64,000 nt of DNA, taken from positions 62,001 through 126,000 of the forward strand of contig JAQSYO010000008.1 in NCBI GenBank assembly GCA_029256105.1, written 5' to 3'. Source of the stretch: Herbinix sp. Lineage in GTDB: Bacteria; Bacillota; Clostridia; Lachnospirales; Lachnospiraceae. The notes under the pieces are model-generated. The model saw only the letters and a program-made list of their open reading frames with translations. It had not been told where the DNA came from and ran no database searches. This document shows positions 26,165 to 34,093 of this stretch, piece by piece; position 1 is the stretch's first letter; each line of letters starts with the position of its first letter. The translations under genes were made by a program, and so were the position numbers.

Positions 26165-27685
26165 ATGTTGCGTGGGGCATTTCGAACAAAAGAGGGGAAA
26201 ATAATTGCGGCGATTCTGGGATTAATCGTTATTATAATTGGGGTATTTATTTCTTTTAATTACTCGGGGAACAAACAATTCGTAGAACAAGCCGTTATGG
26301 CTGAAAATTACTTAAAAGCAGGCAGTTACGAGCAGGCAATAGATGCCTATAAAAAGGCATTGTCAATAAAGGACAGTGACCAACAGCTTTTATCCATAGG
26401 TTTGTCAGATGCTTATGTTGCTATGAATGATTACGATTCGGCTTTAGAAGTTTTGCGTTCTTGTTACCAGAAAACATCCGGAATTAAAATTAAAGAGAAG
26501 ATTGAGGAAGTCACAACCGCTAAAACGGATTATGAATATCTTCAGTCTATTTCTCGTGCTGACGTTTATTTTACTAACAAGGAATATGACAAAGCAATAA
26601 CGGAGTATGAAAAAGCAAAATTAATTAAAAGTAAAGAGGTAACCTCTTATAAACGAATAGCGGAAGCATATATCGAAATCGGAGAATACAACTTAGCCCG
26701 TGACGAAATTGTAGAAGGACAAGCATTAACCCAAAGTAAGGATTTGATTGAACTCTTAACCAAGGTGGATTCTTACCTACTGAAGGAACAATATGATACG
26801 ATGGTGGAACAGGCAGCGGAGTATATCTATCAGGAAAACTATAAGGACGGTATCGCCAAGTATGAGGAAGCAATTTTGTTGCTGCCAGAGGAAGCAATGG
26901 CATATAAAGGATTGGCAGAGACTTATCTAACACAGAAAAAATATAGTAAGGCAGTTTTTCTTCTGCAAGATACAATTAAGCATATTAAGAATGACGATCT
27001 GGAGAATTTACTGGAGGAGGTTACTTCAATAAAAGAAGCGGAAGACCAGAGAAAAAATATACTTTCTGAGCTTTTTCATGCACTGGAAGACAGAGATGTC
27101 GAAAAGATTATTGCGGTACTCAGCTTAGAAGTCTTTCAGGAGAAGATTGCGGTAAATACCCCAATCTATTATGGTCTAGGGGAAGGCGATTTTCCAAAAG
27201 ATTATGGTATGGTTATATATGATAGCGAGAATGTATATTTTGGAGATATCAGGCAGGGCATAAAAAAGGGCACTGGTATCTATTTTACGATAAATAGTAA
27301 GGAGCAAGGATATTATTATTATGATGGAAAATGGAACAATGATATCCCGAATGGAGTTGGCAAAACGGTAGAAGAGTTGGTACAGATAAATGAGGATAAT
27401 GAAGAGTTTGTAAGCAAAACAGTCACAGAAGGAATTTATTATAATGCTTTTGAAAATGATACCATGAATAAATATTTTTACGTAAATGGAGAAGAAACAG
27501 GCAGACTAGTATACTCCGCTAAAAATGGAGTCCCTATCCCGATGAATACGCAAAGTAATCAACCAGTTCCAAGTACAACAAGTGAAGCGTATATCATTGG
27601 GCCTCTATTCTTGGAGGATCAGCCAACGGGCGAATATTATAGTGTTGAACCAAAGACAATTTGGGGTGTAAAAACATTTATGTAA
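26165..27685 (+). CDS. Membrane-anchored TPR protein with MORN-like repeats
   Basis: The 506-residue protein has one N-terminal membrane segment (about 14-34, KIIAAILGLIVIIIGVFISF) and presumably an outside soluble part. Residues 40-295 hold about six to seven TPR units with the AxxxYxxAIxxYxxAL pattern (EQAIDAYKKAL, DKAITEYEKAKL, KDGIAKYEEAIL). Residues 340-430 hold MORN-like units (YFGDIRQGIKKGTGIYF, YYYDGKWNNDIPNGVGK). No catalytic motif. It is not part of this block in Bacillus; it probably serves cell-envelope protein interactions. The call on domains is good, function is unknown. Confidence 0.8.
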   Translation: MLRGAFRTKEGKIIAAILGLIVIIIGVFISFNYSGNKQFVEQAVMAENYLKAGSYEQAIDAYKKALSIKDSDQQLLSIGLSDAYVAMNDYDSALEVLRSCYQKTSGIKIKEKIEEVTTAKTDYEYLQSISRADVYFTNKEYDKAITEYEKAKLIKSKEVTSYKRIAEAYIEIGEYNLARDEIVEGQALTQSKDLIELLTKVDSYLLKEQYDTMVEQAAEYIYQENYKDGIAKYEEAILLLPEEAMAYKGLAETYLTQKKYSKAVFLLQDTIKHIKNDDLENLLEEVTSIKEAEDQRKNILSELFHALEDRDVEKIIAVLSLEVFQEKIAVNTPIYYGLGEGDFPKDYGMVIYDSENVYFGDIRQGIKKGTGIYFTINSKEQGYYYYDGKWNNDIPNGVGKTVEELVQINEDNEEFVSKTVTEGIYYNAFENDTMNKYFYVNGEETGRLVYSAKNGVPIPMNTQSNQPVPSTTSEAYIIGPLFLEDQPTGEYYSVEPKTIWGVKTFM

Positions 27686-27745
27686 AGTGAAAGTTAATGT
27701 AAAAATAAAGTCAAAATAAGAATAAAATTAATTAAAATAAAAATA

Positions 27746-27778
27746 AGAGCCTGTCACTTAAGTGACAGGCTCTTTCTT
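27746..27778. terminator. Bidirectional terminator between TPR gene and abrB
   Basis: A perfect 28-bp palindrome (AGAGCCTGTCACTT and its complement) is flanked by T-rich sequence on both strands, so it can end the + strand block and the - strand abrB gene. Confidence 0.9.
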
Positions 27779-27898
27779 GCTCTATTTAGTGGGCATACCT
27801 TTATCAAAGAGGGCATACCCTCAAAATAGAGGGTAAAATCATTTGCAGAGTAATACAATCGGCAAGAACGTAGTTACTCGAATTATATATTATGTAAA

Positions 27899-28156
27899 CT
27901 ATTCAATAATTCCTGCAAGTTTTGCAAGTTCAATGATTGTATCCTTAGATATTTTCTTTCCTTGATATTCTAGCAGATTGTCTTTGTTGCCGTTGAAAAT
28001 ATCAGTAGGTTCATACTTCTGAAGGATAATTCTTCCTTCATCAACAAAAATTTCTAATGGATCTCTTTCGCTTACATCTAATGTTCTTCTTAATTCGATG
28101 GGAAGAGTAATTCTTCCTAACTCATCAAGTCTTCTTACGATACCAGTACTTTTCAT
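27899..28156 (-). CDS. abrB: AbrB/SpoVT-type transition-state regulator
   Basis: The 85-residue protein begins MKSTGIVRRLDELGRITLP, the swapped-hairpin AbrB DNA-binding domain, followed by IELRRTLDVSERDPLEIFV and a short C-terminal multimerisation part. AbrB proteins repress post-exponential and sporulation genes. It is encoded against its neighbours, at the end of the yaa/yab block as in Bacillus. The open frame starts at 28255, but an AAGGAGG site on the - strand directly precedes the ATG at 28156 and the family start agrees. Confidence 0.93.
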   Translation of the reverse strand: MKSTGIVRRLDELGRITLPIELRRTLDVSERDPLEIFVDEGRIILQKYEPTDIFNGNKDNLLEYQGKKISKDTIIELAKLAGIIE

Positions 28157-28497
28157 AATAGGCCTCCTTTTCTCAAGTGTATTGGGGAATAAAATAGATG
28201 CTATTAATAACGCTTGTATGGACATTATCCAACTTACATTATTTGTATATAGCATTTAATAAGATATCATAGGATATTTTTAAAGTCAACTAAAATATTT
28301 GTCAAAACATAGCACAATTTAAACAATAAATGTAAAAGAGATACATTTTATACCATAAAGGTCGAAAAAGAGGCGGAATGTATTACAAAATTGGGAATAT
28401 AGTTTTAATAAACTACATATTGATCAAAAAAAATTGGTAGAATTTATAGGGCGACGAAAGGTTTCGTCTTTGGATAAACGGAAAGGTGGGATTTAAT
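28157..28497. other. Divergent intergenic region between abrB and spmA
   Basis: This 341-base AT-rich gap must hold the promoters of abrB (-) and spmA (+). No reading frame or strong promoter stands out. A short perfect hairpin GACGAAA/TTTCGTC with a 2-base loop lies at 28453-28468, close before the spmA Shine-Dalgarno site. Confidence 0.5.
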
Positions 28498-29091
28498 ATG
28501 TTAAATTACCTTTGGGGATTTATGATTGTATTAGGAATTACAATAGGTGTTTTGCGTGGGGATATAGCAGAAGTTAGTAAAGCAACAATTAACTCTTCGA
28601 AGGAGGCGGTTGCACTTTGCATAACAATGCTCGGCATTATGGCGATGTGGACTGGAATAATGCAGGTGGCAAAGAAATGTGGATTAGTAGCGTCCTTTAC
28701 GAAAGCGCTTCGTCCTTTTATTCGTTTCCTTTACCCAAGTATTCCAAAAGACCATGTTGTAAACGAATACATAGCATCCAATATGATCGCCAATATATTA
28801 GGTCTTGGGTGGGCTGCAACCCCGATGGGGCTAATGGCTATGAAAGAATTGAAAAAGATAAACAATGATTCTGAGGTCGCAAGCTGTGACATGTGTACGT
28901 TATTGATTATTAATATTTCATCCTTGCAGCTAATTCCAGTGAATGTAATCGCTTATCGAAGCCAATATGGATCCGTAAATCCGGCTGAAATATTAGGTGC
29001 TGGGTTGATTGCTACAATTTGTTCTACCTGTGTGGGTATTATTTTTTCTACCATGGCTAGGAAAATAAGTAACCGACGGGGACATCGGTAA
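28498..29091 (+). CDS. spmA: Spore maturation protein A
   Basis: The 197-residue membrane protein has the SpmA pattern: LWGFMIVLGITIGVLRGD, ALCITMLGIMAMWTGIMQVAKKCGL, NMIANILGLGWAATPMGLMAMKEL and ISSLQLIPVNVIAYRSQYGS. SpmA and SpmB are needed for dehydration of the spore core in Bacillus and Clostridium. The open frame begins at a GTG 12 bases earlier (28486), which lies in the aggtggg Shine-Dalgarno site; ATG 28498 was chosen. spmB follows after 15 bases. Confidence 0.93.
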   Translation: MLNYLWGFMIVLGITIGVLRGDIAEVSKATINSSKEAVALCITMLGIMAMWTGIMQVAKKCGLVASFTKALRPFIRFLYPSIPKDHVVNEYIASNMIANILGLGWAATPMGLMAMKELKKINNDSEVASCDMCTLLIINISSLQLIPVNVIAYRSQYGSVNPAEILGAGLIATICSTCVGIIFSTMARKISNRRGHR

Positions 29092-29106
29092 GAAGGGGGT
29101 AGAATA

Positions 29107-29634
29107 ATGAAGTTTTTAATCTATGTTTCGGATTATATAATACCATTCATCTTTTTTTATATTATAGGTTTTGGTCTAATCACAAAAACTAATATCTTTG
29201 ATGAATTCATTAAAGGGGCGAAAGACGGTTTTAAAGTGGTATTTGACATTCTGCCCACCTTAATTGGTTTAATGGTTGCTATAGGCATTTTACGAGCTTC
29301 AGGAGCCCTAAATATCCTGTCGAATTTCATAAAGCCATTTACGGATCTACTTCATTTCCCTTCACAGCTGGTTCCGGTCGCCTTAATAAAGATGTTTTCG
29401 TCCTCGGCTGCTACCAGTCTCGTGTTAGATATCTTCAAGGAACATGGACCGGATTCTTACATAGGTAGGCTGGTATCCGTCATGATGAGCAGCACAGAGA
29501 CTATTTTCTATACAATGGCAGTCTACTTTATGGCAGCAGGAGTAAAGAAGACCAGATATACATTACTCGGATGTCTGATGGCAACTTTGACGGGGATCGT
29601 AGCAAGCGTGATTATGACAAACCTGGTGTTCTAA
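29107..29634 (+). CDS. spmB: Spore maturation protein B
   Basis: The 175-residue membrane protein has the nucleoside-recognition-like SpmB pattern: FIKGAKDGFKVVFDILPTLIGLMVAIGILRASGAL, PVALIKMFSSSAATSLVLDI and SVMMSSTETIFYTMAVYFMA. It forms a pair with SpmA and acts in the forespore membrane. A gggggta site precedes the ATG. Confidence 0.94.
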   Translation: MKFLIYVSDYIIPFIFFYIIGFGLITKTNIFDEFIKGAKDGFKVVFDILPTLIGLMVAIGILRASGALNILSNFIKPFTDLLHFPSQLVPVALIKMFSSSAATSLVLDIFKEHGPDSYIGRLVSVMMSSTETIFYTMAVYFMAAGVKKTRYTLLGCLMATLTGIVASVIMTNLVF

Positions 29635-29743
29635 GAATGCGGGTAATGCTTAAGGTTGAGGAGCTTATCAACAATACGTTGTTTTACTTGAAGGATAAAC
29701 TATGATAATATCAAATTAACTTATCGTAGAAGGGAGTTATTAT

Positions 29744-30550
29744 ATGGGTTTGAAGGGTTTTGATGATAGAATGGCGAAAGCCAGAAAAGAAAAAGGCTTT
29801 ACACAAGAGGAGCTGGCAATAAGGTTAGGTGTAACTCCACAGGCAGTATCGAAATGGGAGAGAGGGGTGGGGTATCCCGACCTTGAGTTGCTTTGTTATA
29901 TCTGTGAAGTGTTAGAATGCTCTACCGATTATATGCTACATAGAGATGCGAGTAAGGTACGGCTGACAGAGAGCAATGATGAACAGCAGAAGAAACAGCT
30001 TTTACAGAACCTTCTGGCAGAGCCGTTAGTAGTAGAAGTAGGAGATGGTTTCGTTGAATTGTTAGTTGAGGAGTATAAAAATCATTTCCCAAGTATCCAA
30101 GTGCTTAGAGAAAAGATGGCAATCCAATACGGAATCCTCCTTCCATTGCTTCGAGTTCGAGATAATGAAGAATTAGGAGGTTTCGAATATCGAATACAGG
30201 CTTATGATCAAGTGTTATTTTCAGAAACAGTTACAAAGGTAATTGAAAGCTCCTTTCAAGATATTTGTGTACGATTAGAAAAGGTAATACTTGAGAATTT
30301 TAGTAAGATCATAAATAGACAAATAATAAAAACATTAGTAGAAAACGTTTCTGATAAGTATTCAGCAGTAGTACAGGGTGTAATTCCTGAGAAGGTTTCA
30401 TTATCGTTATTGCAAAAGGTTTTATCCGGATTGGTTGAGAGAAAGATATCGATACGCAACTTGATAAAAATTATTGAGCTGTTGGAAGATGAATCAATGT
30501 TTACGAAGGATGTGGAGCAGCTGATTGAAGTAATAATTAAAAGGTTGTGA
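29744..30550 (+). CDS. XRE-type HTH regulator fused to a FlhA-cytoplasmic-like domain
   Basis: Residues 7-62 of 268 are a clear XRE/Cro HTH (KARKEKGFTQEELAIRLGV, QAVSKWERG). The rest does not look like a regulator partner domain but like the soluble part of the flagellar/type III export gate FlhA: EPLVVEVGDGFVELL (93-107), LREKMAIQYGILLPLLRVRDN (121-141, compare IPPVRIRDN in FlhA), FEYRI, then RQIIKTLVENVSDKYSAVVQ, LLQKVLSGLVERKISIRNL (222-240) and TKDVEQLIEVIIKRL. All FlhA membrane segments are missing and about 50 residues of the middle subdomain appear deleted. No flagellar genes lie nearby. The regulator role is inferred from the HTH; what the FlhA-like part binds is unknown. Confidence 0.85.
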   Translation: MGLKGFDDRMAKARKEKGFTQEELAIRLGVTPQAVSKWERGVGYPDLELLCYICEVLECSTDYMLHRDASKVRLTESNDEQQKKQLLQNLLAEPLVVEVGDGFVELLVEEYKNHFPSIQVLREKMAIQYGILLPLLRVRDNEELGGFEYRIQAYDQVLFSETVTKVIESSFQDICVRLEKVILENFSKIINRQIIKTLVENVSDKYSAVVQGVIPEKVSLSLLQKVLSGLVERKISIRNLIKIIELLEDESMFTKDVEQLIEVIIKRL

Positions 30551-30629
30551 ATTGATTATTGAAAATCAGTCAAATATGGAATGATAAAATAGAAACGAAT
30601 ATATAATGTGAAGTAAATAAATTTATATT

Positions 30630-30682
30630 AAGAGAGTGCTTTAAGAAGAGGATACTTCATAACAGTATTCTCTTTTCTTTTT
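30630..30682 (+). terminator. Terminator after the HTH-FlhA-like gene
   Basis: An 11-bp stem with two G-T pairs (AAGAGAGTGCT against AGTATTCTCTT) is followed by TTCTTTTT. Confidence 0.75.
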
Positions 30683-30731
30683 ACCTGAGTTCAGAATAAT
30701 GTTTTAAACAAACATAAATATATGAATTTTC

Positions 30732-30760
30732 TTCACTTATATAACAAAAAAGTTTATAAT
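30732..30760 (+). promoter_or_regulatory. Possible promoter of the AmmeMemoRadiSam genes
   Basis: TTCACT (30732-30737) and a consensus TATAAT (30755-30760) are spaced by 17 bases. The leader to the GTG start would be about 160 bases; no structure was recognised in it. Confidence 0.5.
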
Positions 30761-30927
30761 CAAGTTATTATTTAATTCATAAAAACAAGAAAATATATAA
30801 AGTAGTGCTTGAATATCATGGTTTTTTGTCGGGAAACCTAAGTGGTGTTGAAATACATCAATATTTAGTTATCGGATATTTTATCAAAGTTTCGTTTACA
30901 AAAGGTGTTATTTATGGAGGTGGTTTT

Positions 30928-32313
30928 GTGTCATTAGTAGGTGCTTTTATCGTTCCGCATCCTCCCCTTATTATTACAGAGGTGGGGAAGGGAGAAGAGA
31001 AAAAAGTTAGTAAAACAATTAACAGCTATCGTGAAGTTGCAAGGCGTATAGCGGCGCTAAAGCCGGATACGATAGTAATAACCACACCTCATTCCATTTT
31101 ATATTCTGATTATTTTCACATCTCACCAGGAAAAACTGCCATTGGTAATTTTGGACGTTTTGGCGCTAAAAGCATATCCTTTCAGGTGGAGTATGACGAA
31201 GATTTTGTGGAGGCCTTAGAAGCCTGTGCGGAAAGAGAAGGGCTGGAAGCAGGCACGTTGGGTGAAAAAGAACCGGAGCTTGACCATGGAACGATGGTGC
31301 CACTCTATTTCATTAATGAGTATTTACAGGATTATAGAATCATTCGCGTTGGACTCTCCGGCTTATCACTGCCAGATCATTACCATCTAGGAAGATGTAT
31401 TGAAAAGACGGCTGAGAAATTGGGTCGGAGAATTGTGTTTGTTGCTAGTGGTGATCTTTCCCATAAATTAAAAGAGGACGGGCCATATGGATTTTCTGAA
31501 GAGGGTGTTCGTTTTGATAAAGAGGTAACGGAGGCGATGAGGGAAGGAAATTTCCTACGTTTTCTTGAGTTTGCTCCGGATTTCTGTGAGGCGGCAGCAG
31601 AATGCGGATTAAGATCTTTTATCATCCTGGCAGGAGCGCTCAGTGGTAAAGAAGTGAATTCAGAGCTACTCTCCTATGAAGGAACTTTTGGTGTAGGGTA
31701 TGCCGTATGTGAATTTGCAATTACCGGGACATCGGAAAGTCGACATTTCGATCAAATATTCACAGAAAAGCAAAGAGAAGTTGCGAGGGAACGCCAAAAG
31801 AGTGAGGATTCCTATGTGCATCTCGCTAGGACTTCTCTAGAAACTTATATTACGACCGGAAAATATGCGAAGCTTCCGGAGGGCTTGCCAGAGGAAATGA
31901 CAACAAAAAAAGCGGGAGTATTTGTATCTTTAAAAAAGCATGGTAGCCTTCGAGGCTGCATTGGTACGATTTCCCCAGTAACCGAAAGCATCGCCAAGGA
32001 AATTCTACGTAACGCAGTCAGTGCTGCGGCAGAGGACCCAAGATTTCCTCCTGTTAGCAAAGAAGAGCTAGAGGAATTGGTTTACAGTGTGGATGTACTG
32101 GCGGAGGCCGAGCCGATTCAAGCGATGTCGGATTTGGATGTAGAACGATATGGCGTTATTGTTACCTCAGGGCGAAAGAGAGGACTTCTTCTTCCGAACC
32201 TGGATGGTGTGAATACCGTAGAGGAACAGGTGTCGATTGCAAGAAAGAAGGCAGGTATCTATGACCATGAAGCCTTTACGATGGAGCGCTTTGAGGTGGT
32301 GAGGCATAAATGA
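30928..32313 (+). CDS. AmmeMemoRadiSam system protein B-A fusion (Memo + AMMECR1)
   Basis: The 461-residue protein joins two families. Residues 1-265 are a Memo/LigB-like dioxygenase-fold domain (AFIVPHPPLIITEV, TPHSILYSD, ELDHGTMVPL, VFVASGDLSHKL with metal-type His residues). Residues 290-461 are an AMMECR1 domain with HGSLRGCIGTI, EDPRFPPV and a GRKRGLLLPNLDGV. With the radical SAM gene just downstream (4-base overlap) it makes the AmmeMemoRadiSam set, whose biochemical role is unsettled. The open frame starts at 30805, but ggaggtgg precedes the GTG at 30928, which also fits the Memo-type start SLVGAFIVPHPP. Confidence 0.9.
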   Translation: MSLVGAFIVPHPPLIITEVGKGEEKKVSKTINSYREVARRIAALKPDTIVITTPHSILYSDYFHISPGKTAIGNFGRFGAKSISFQVEYDEDFVEALEACAEREGLEAGTLGEKEPELDHGTMVPLYFINEYLQDYRIIRVGLSGLSLPDHYHLGRCIEKTAEKLGRRIVFVASGDLSHKLKEDGPYGFSEEGVRFDKEVTEAMREGNFLRFLEFAPDFCEAAAECGLRSFIILAGALSGKEVNSELLSYEGTFGVGYAVCEFAITGTSESRHFDQIFTEKQREVARERQKSEDSYVHLARTSLETYITTGKYAKLPEGLPEEMTTKKAGVFVSLKKHGSLRGCIGTISPVTESIAKEILRNAVSAAAEDPRFPPVSKEELEELVYSVDVLAEAEPIQAMSDLDVERYGVIVTSGRKRGLLLPNLDGVNTVEEQVSIARKKAGIYDHEAFTMERFEVVRHK

Positions 32314-33137
32314 GAGTAGAATGTGAAATCTGTCCTCATCGTTGCAAGATAGAAGAAGGCCATGTCGGTCTGTGTAAGGGTAGAAGGAATAAAGGCGGGG
32401 AGATAATCAGCGAAAATTACGGAAAGCTAACCGGATATGCACTGGACCCAATTGAAAAGAAACCCTTGTATCATTTTTATCCCGGCAGTAAAATTCTGTC
32501 CGTTGGAAGTTATGGCTGCAATTTAAACTGCCCTTTTTGCCAAAATTGCGATATATCAATGGTCGGAGCTGGAGAGGTCGATACTGCAGTTATTTCCTGT
32601 GAGGAGCTTGTAGAGAAAGCATTGGGATTACGCGAAAGAGGCAATATAGGAATTGCATATACCTACAATGAGCCATTAATTGGCTATGAATTCGTCAGGG
32701 ATTGTGCTACCCTCGCGAAAGAAAAGGGTCTTAAAAATGTAGTGGTAACAAATGGATATATTTGTGAGAAACCTTTATAGGAACTGCTACCGGTAATAGA
32801 TGCGTTTAACATTGATCTGAAAAGTTTTACTGAAGAGTTCTATCATAGACTTCGAGGAGACTTAGCTACGGTAAAGCAAACGATAGAATTGGCGGCTGAA
32901 AAATGTCATGTAGAAATTACGACCTTGATCATTCCGGGTGAGAATGACAGTGAAGAGGAAATGTTGGCACTTTCCGGCTGGCTAGCCAGTATAAATCCGG
33001 ATATTCCACTTCATATCTCACGCTTTTTTCCGAGATGGCAGATGAAGGGTAAGGATACAACTCCAGTAAAGCAAATATATCGCCTGGCTGAAGTTGCAAG
33101 AAAGAATTTGAACAATGTCCATGAGGGGAATTGTTAA
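32310..33137 (+). pseudogene. AmmeMemoRadiSam radical SAM enzyme, broken by an in-frame TAG
   Basis: Codons 1-156 give a typical AmrS/PflA-like start: CPHRCKIEEGHVGLC, YFYPG-like HFYPGSK, and the cluster motif CNLNCPFC. A TAG at 32778-32780 stops the frame after ICEKPL. The same frame continues without another stop to 33137 with ELLPVIDAFNIDLKSF, IPGENDSEEEM and PLHISRFFPRW, which is exactly the rest of the enzyme. So one nonsense codon, not a frameshift, splits the gene. TAG is used as a normal stop elsewhere in the window, so read-through or a special amino acid is unlikely. A sequencing error or a recent loss mutation are the main explanations. Restart at the TTG 32889 would give only an 82-residue piece. 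Confidence 0.88.
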
Positions 33138-33259
33138 TAACCTAAGCGTAAGGACAGTGATTTCAAGAATTGTGATGAATGAAAATAAGCTTCAGATTGT
33201 ATTGAAGATTATGTATTATTTGATCTAAAAGGTCCAATACTATCCTAGAGGTGAAATGT

Positions 33260-33406
33260 ATGGACCAAGATAAACGAGAAAAGGCAAGGCAGAAAAAAGC
33301 AAAAGAAAAATTCAACACGGTAACTAATTCCGTGAAGCCTGAGAATCAAAATCAAGAGCACAATGTAAGAGAAGAAGGAATTGGAAAACAAAACAAAAAA
33401 GATTAA
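33260..33406 (+). CDS. 48-residue charged small protein, unknown
   Basis: An ATG at 33260 with a gaggtg site (33248-33253) opens 48 codons, MDQDKREKARQKKAKEKF and a polar, Glu/Asn/Lys-rich rest. The composition is that of a disordered basic peptide. A factor-independent terminator follows 44 bases later, which supports a real small transcription unit. No family recognised. Confidence 0.5.
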   Translation: MDQDKREKARQKKAKEKFNTVTNSVKPENQNQEHNVREEGIGKQNKKD

Positions 33407-33449
33407 TGTAGATGGAATAGTAGCAGGTAAGATTAAATATGATTTGATT

Positions 33450-33491
33450 AAGGGTGTTGCAGTAGAGAGTTCATTAGTGCAACGCCCTTTT
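33450..33491 (+). terminator. Terminator after the 48-residue ORF
   Basis: A 12-bp stem (AAGGGTGTTGCA with complement, one T-G pair) with a 16-base loop is followed by TT and mixed pyrimidines. Confidence 0.8.
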
Positions 33492-33530
33492 CCTATGCCG
33501 ATTTTCAATTATTTTGTAACACCATTTGGA

Positions 33531-33559
33531 TTGACATTTCTGTTTCTTAATGCTACCAT
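33531..33559 (+). promoter_or_regulatory. glmS promoter
   Basis: TTGACA (33531-33536) and TACCAT (33554-33559) are spaced by 17 bases, about 110 bases ahead of the ribozyme. Confidence 0.65.
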
Positions 33560-33675
33560 GAAACCGTTATTGTTATTTTAAATCACAAAAGGAGAGGAGC
33601 GGCATAGAATAAAATTGTGATAATTAAGTAACCATTCATTAGATTAACCCAAGATCTGTTTAACAGAAATGTTTA

Positions 33676-33830
33676 AATTAGCGCCATGCACCTCTATTGG
33701 GTCGAGAAACTTAGAGGTTAACGAGGTAGAGAGTTAGCGAAACGTTCGGCGGATGCTCTCTCATGTACTTGGACATGTGATATGTCGACAAAACCTATGG
33801 GTAACTATAGCACAACAGCGACATAACCAA
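33676..33830 (+). ncRNA. glmS ribozyme (GlcN6P-activated)
   Basis: The conserved core is readable: cleavage site A-GCGCC (cut between 33680 and 33681), the P2 strand then GGTTAACGAGGTAGAG, AGCGAAA, TTCGGCGGATGC and the P4 arms TATGTCG (33781-33787) and CGACATA (33819-33825). The glmS ribozyme self-cleaves with glucosamine-6-phosphate as cofactor, exposing a 5'-OH that leads to decay of the glmS mRNA by RNase J. Its place upstream of glmS is the universal arrangement. Confidence 0.95.
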
Positions 33831-33931
33831 GAAATATTGGATTAGGGATGATTTTGACTTCGATTATTACGTACGAAGCTTTATTGTGCTGTGAATTCAA
33901 ATAAAATTGAAAAAAATTTGATTGTAAAATC

Positions 33932-34090
33932 GGGGGAGTAATCCTCTTAAAAAGCATGGGTGGAGAAGTCCGCTTAAAAATCATGAGGAGAAATTCTCTC
34001 CGGAGACATGGAGGAGGAAACTCCCAAAATCACGGGAGGAATCTCTCCAAAGTATGGAGGAGAAATCCTCCCAAAAGCATGGAGGATGAT
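33932..34090 (+). repeat. Tandem array of Shine-Dalgarno-bearing mini-hairpins before glmS
   Basis: Six to seven imperfect units of 23-27 bases have the plan CATGGAGGAGAAATCCTCCCAAAAG: an ATG, a GGAGG, a short A-rich loop and the complementary CTCC. Units start near 33932, 33955, 33982, 34007, 34031, 34053 and 34078. Each GGAGG can pair with its own CTCC or with a neighbour's. The last GGAGG (34081-34085) is free and serves as the real ribosome site. The array lies between the ribozyme and the glmS start. Confidence 0.88.
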
Positions 34091-34093
34091 AAT

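Noticed and set aside
28453..28468. c-di-GMP riboswitch ahead of spmA
   Set aside because: Only a 7-bp hairpin is present; the GEMM core sequences are absent.
30805..30927. Longer N-terminus of the Memo-AMMECR1 protein
   Set aside because: The extra 41 residues match nothing in the family and a good ggaggtgg site lies before the GTG at 30928.
32778..32780. TAG as a pyrrolysine or recoded codon
   Set aside because: TAG ends several normal genes here (nfeD, the P-type ATPase), no downstream recoding element was seen and this position is not a family active site; a nonsense mutation or error is simpler.
33381..33581. 66-residue + strand frame starting with TTG
   Set aside because: It begins inside the 48-residue ORF and reads through that gene's terminator and the glmS -35/-10 region.
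33956..34093. 46-residue N-terminal extension of GlmS
   Set aside because: GlmS needs Cys2 as its free N-terminal nucleophile; the extension is only translation through the repeat array.
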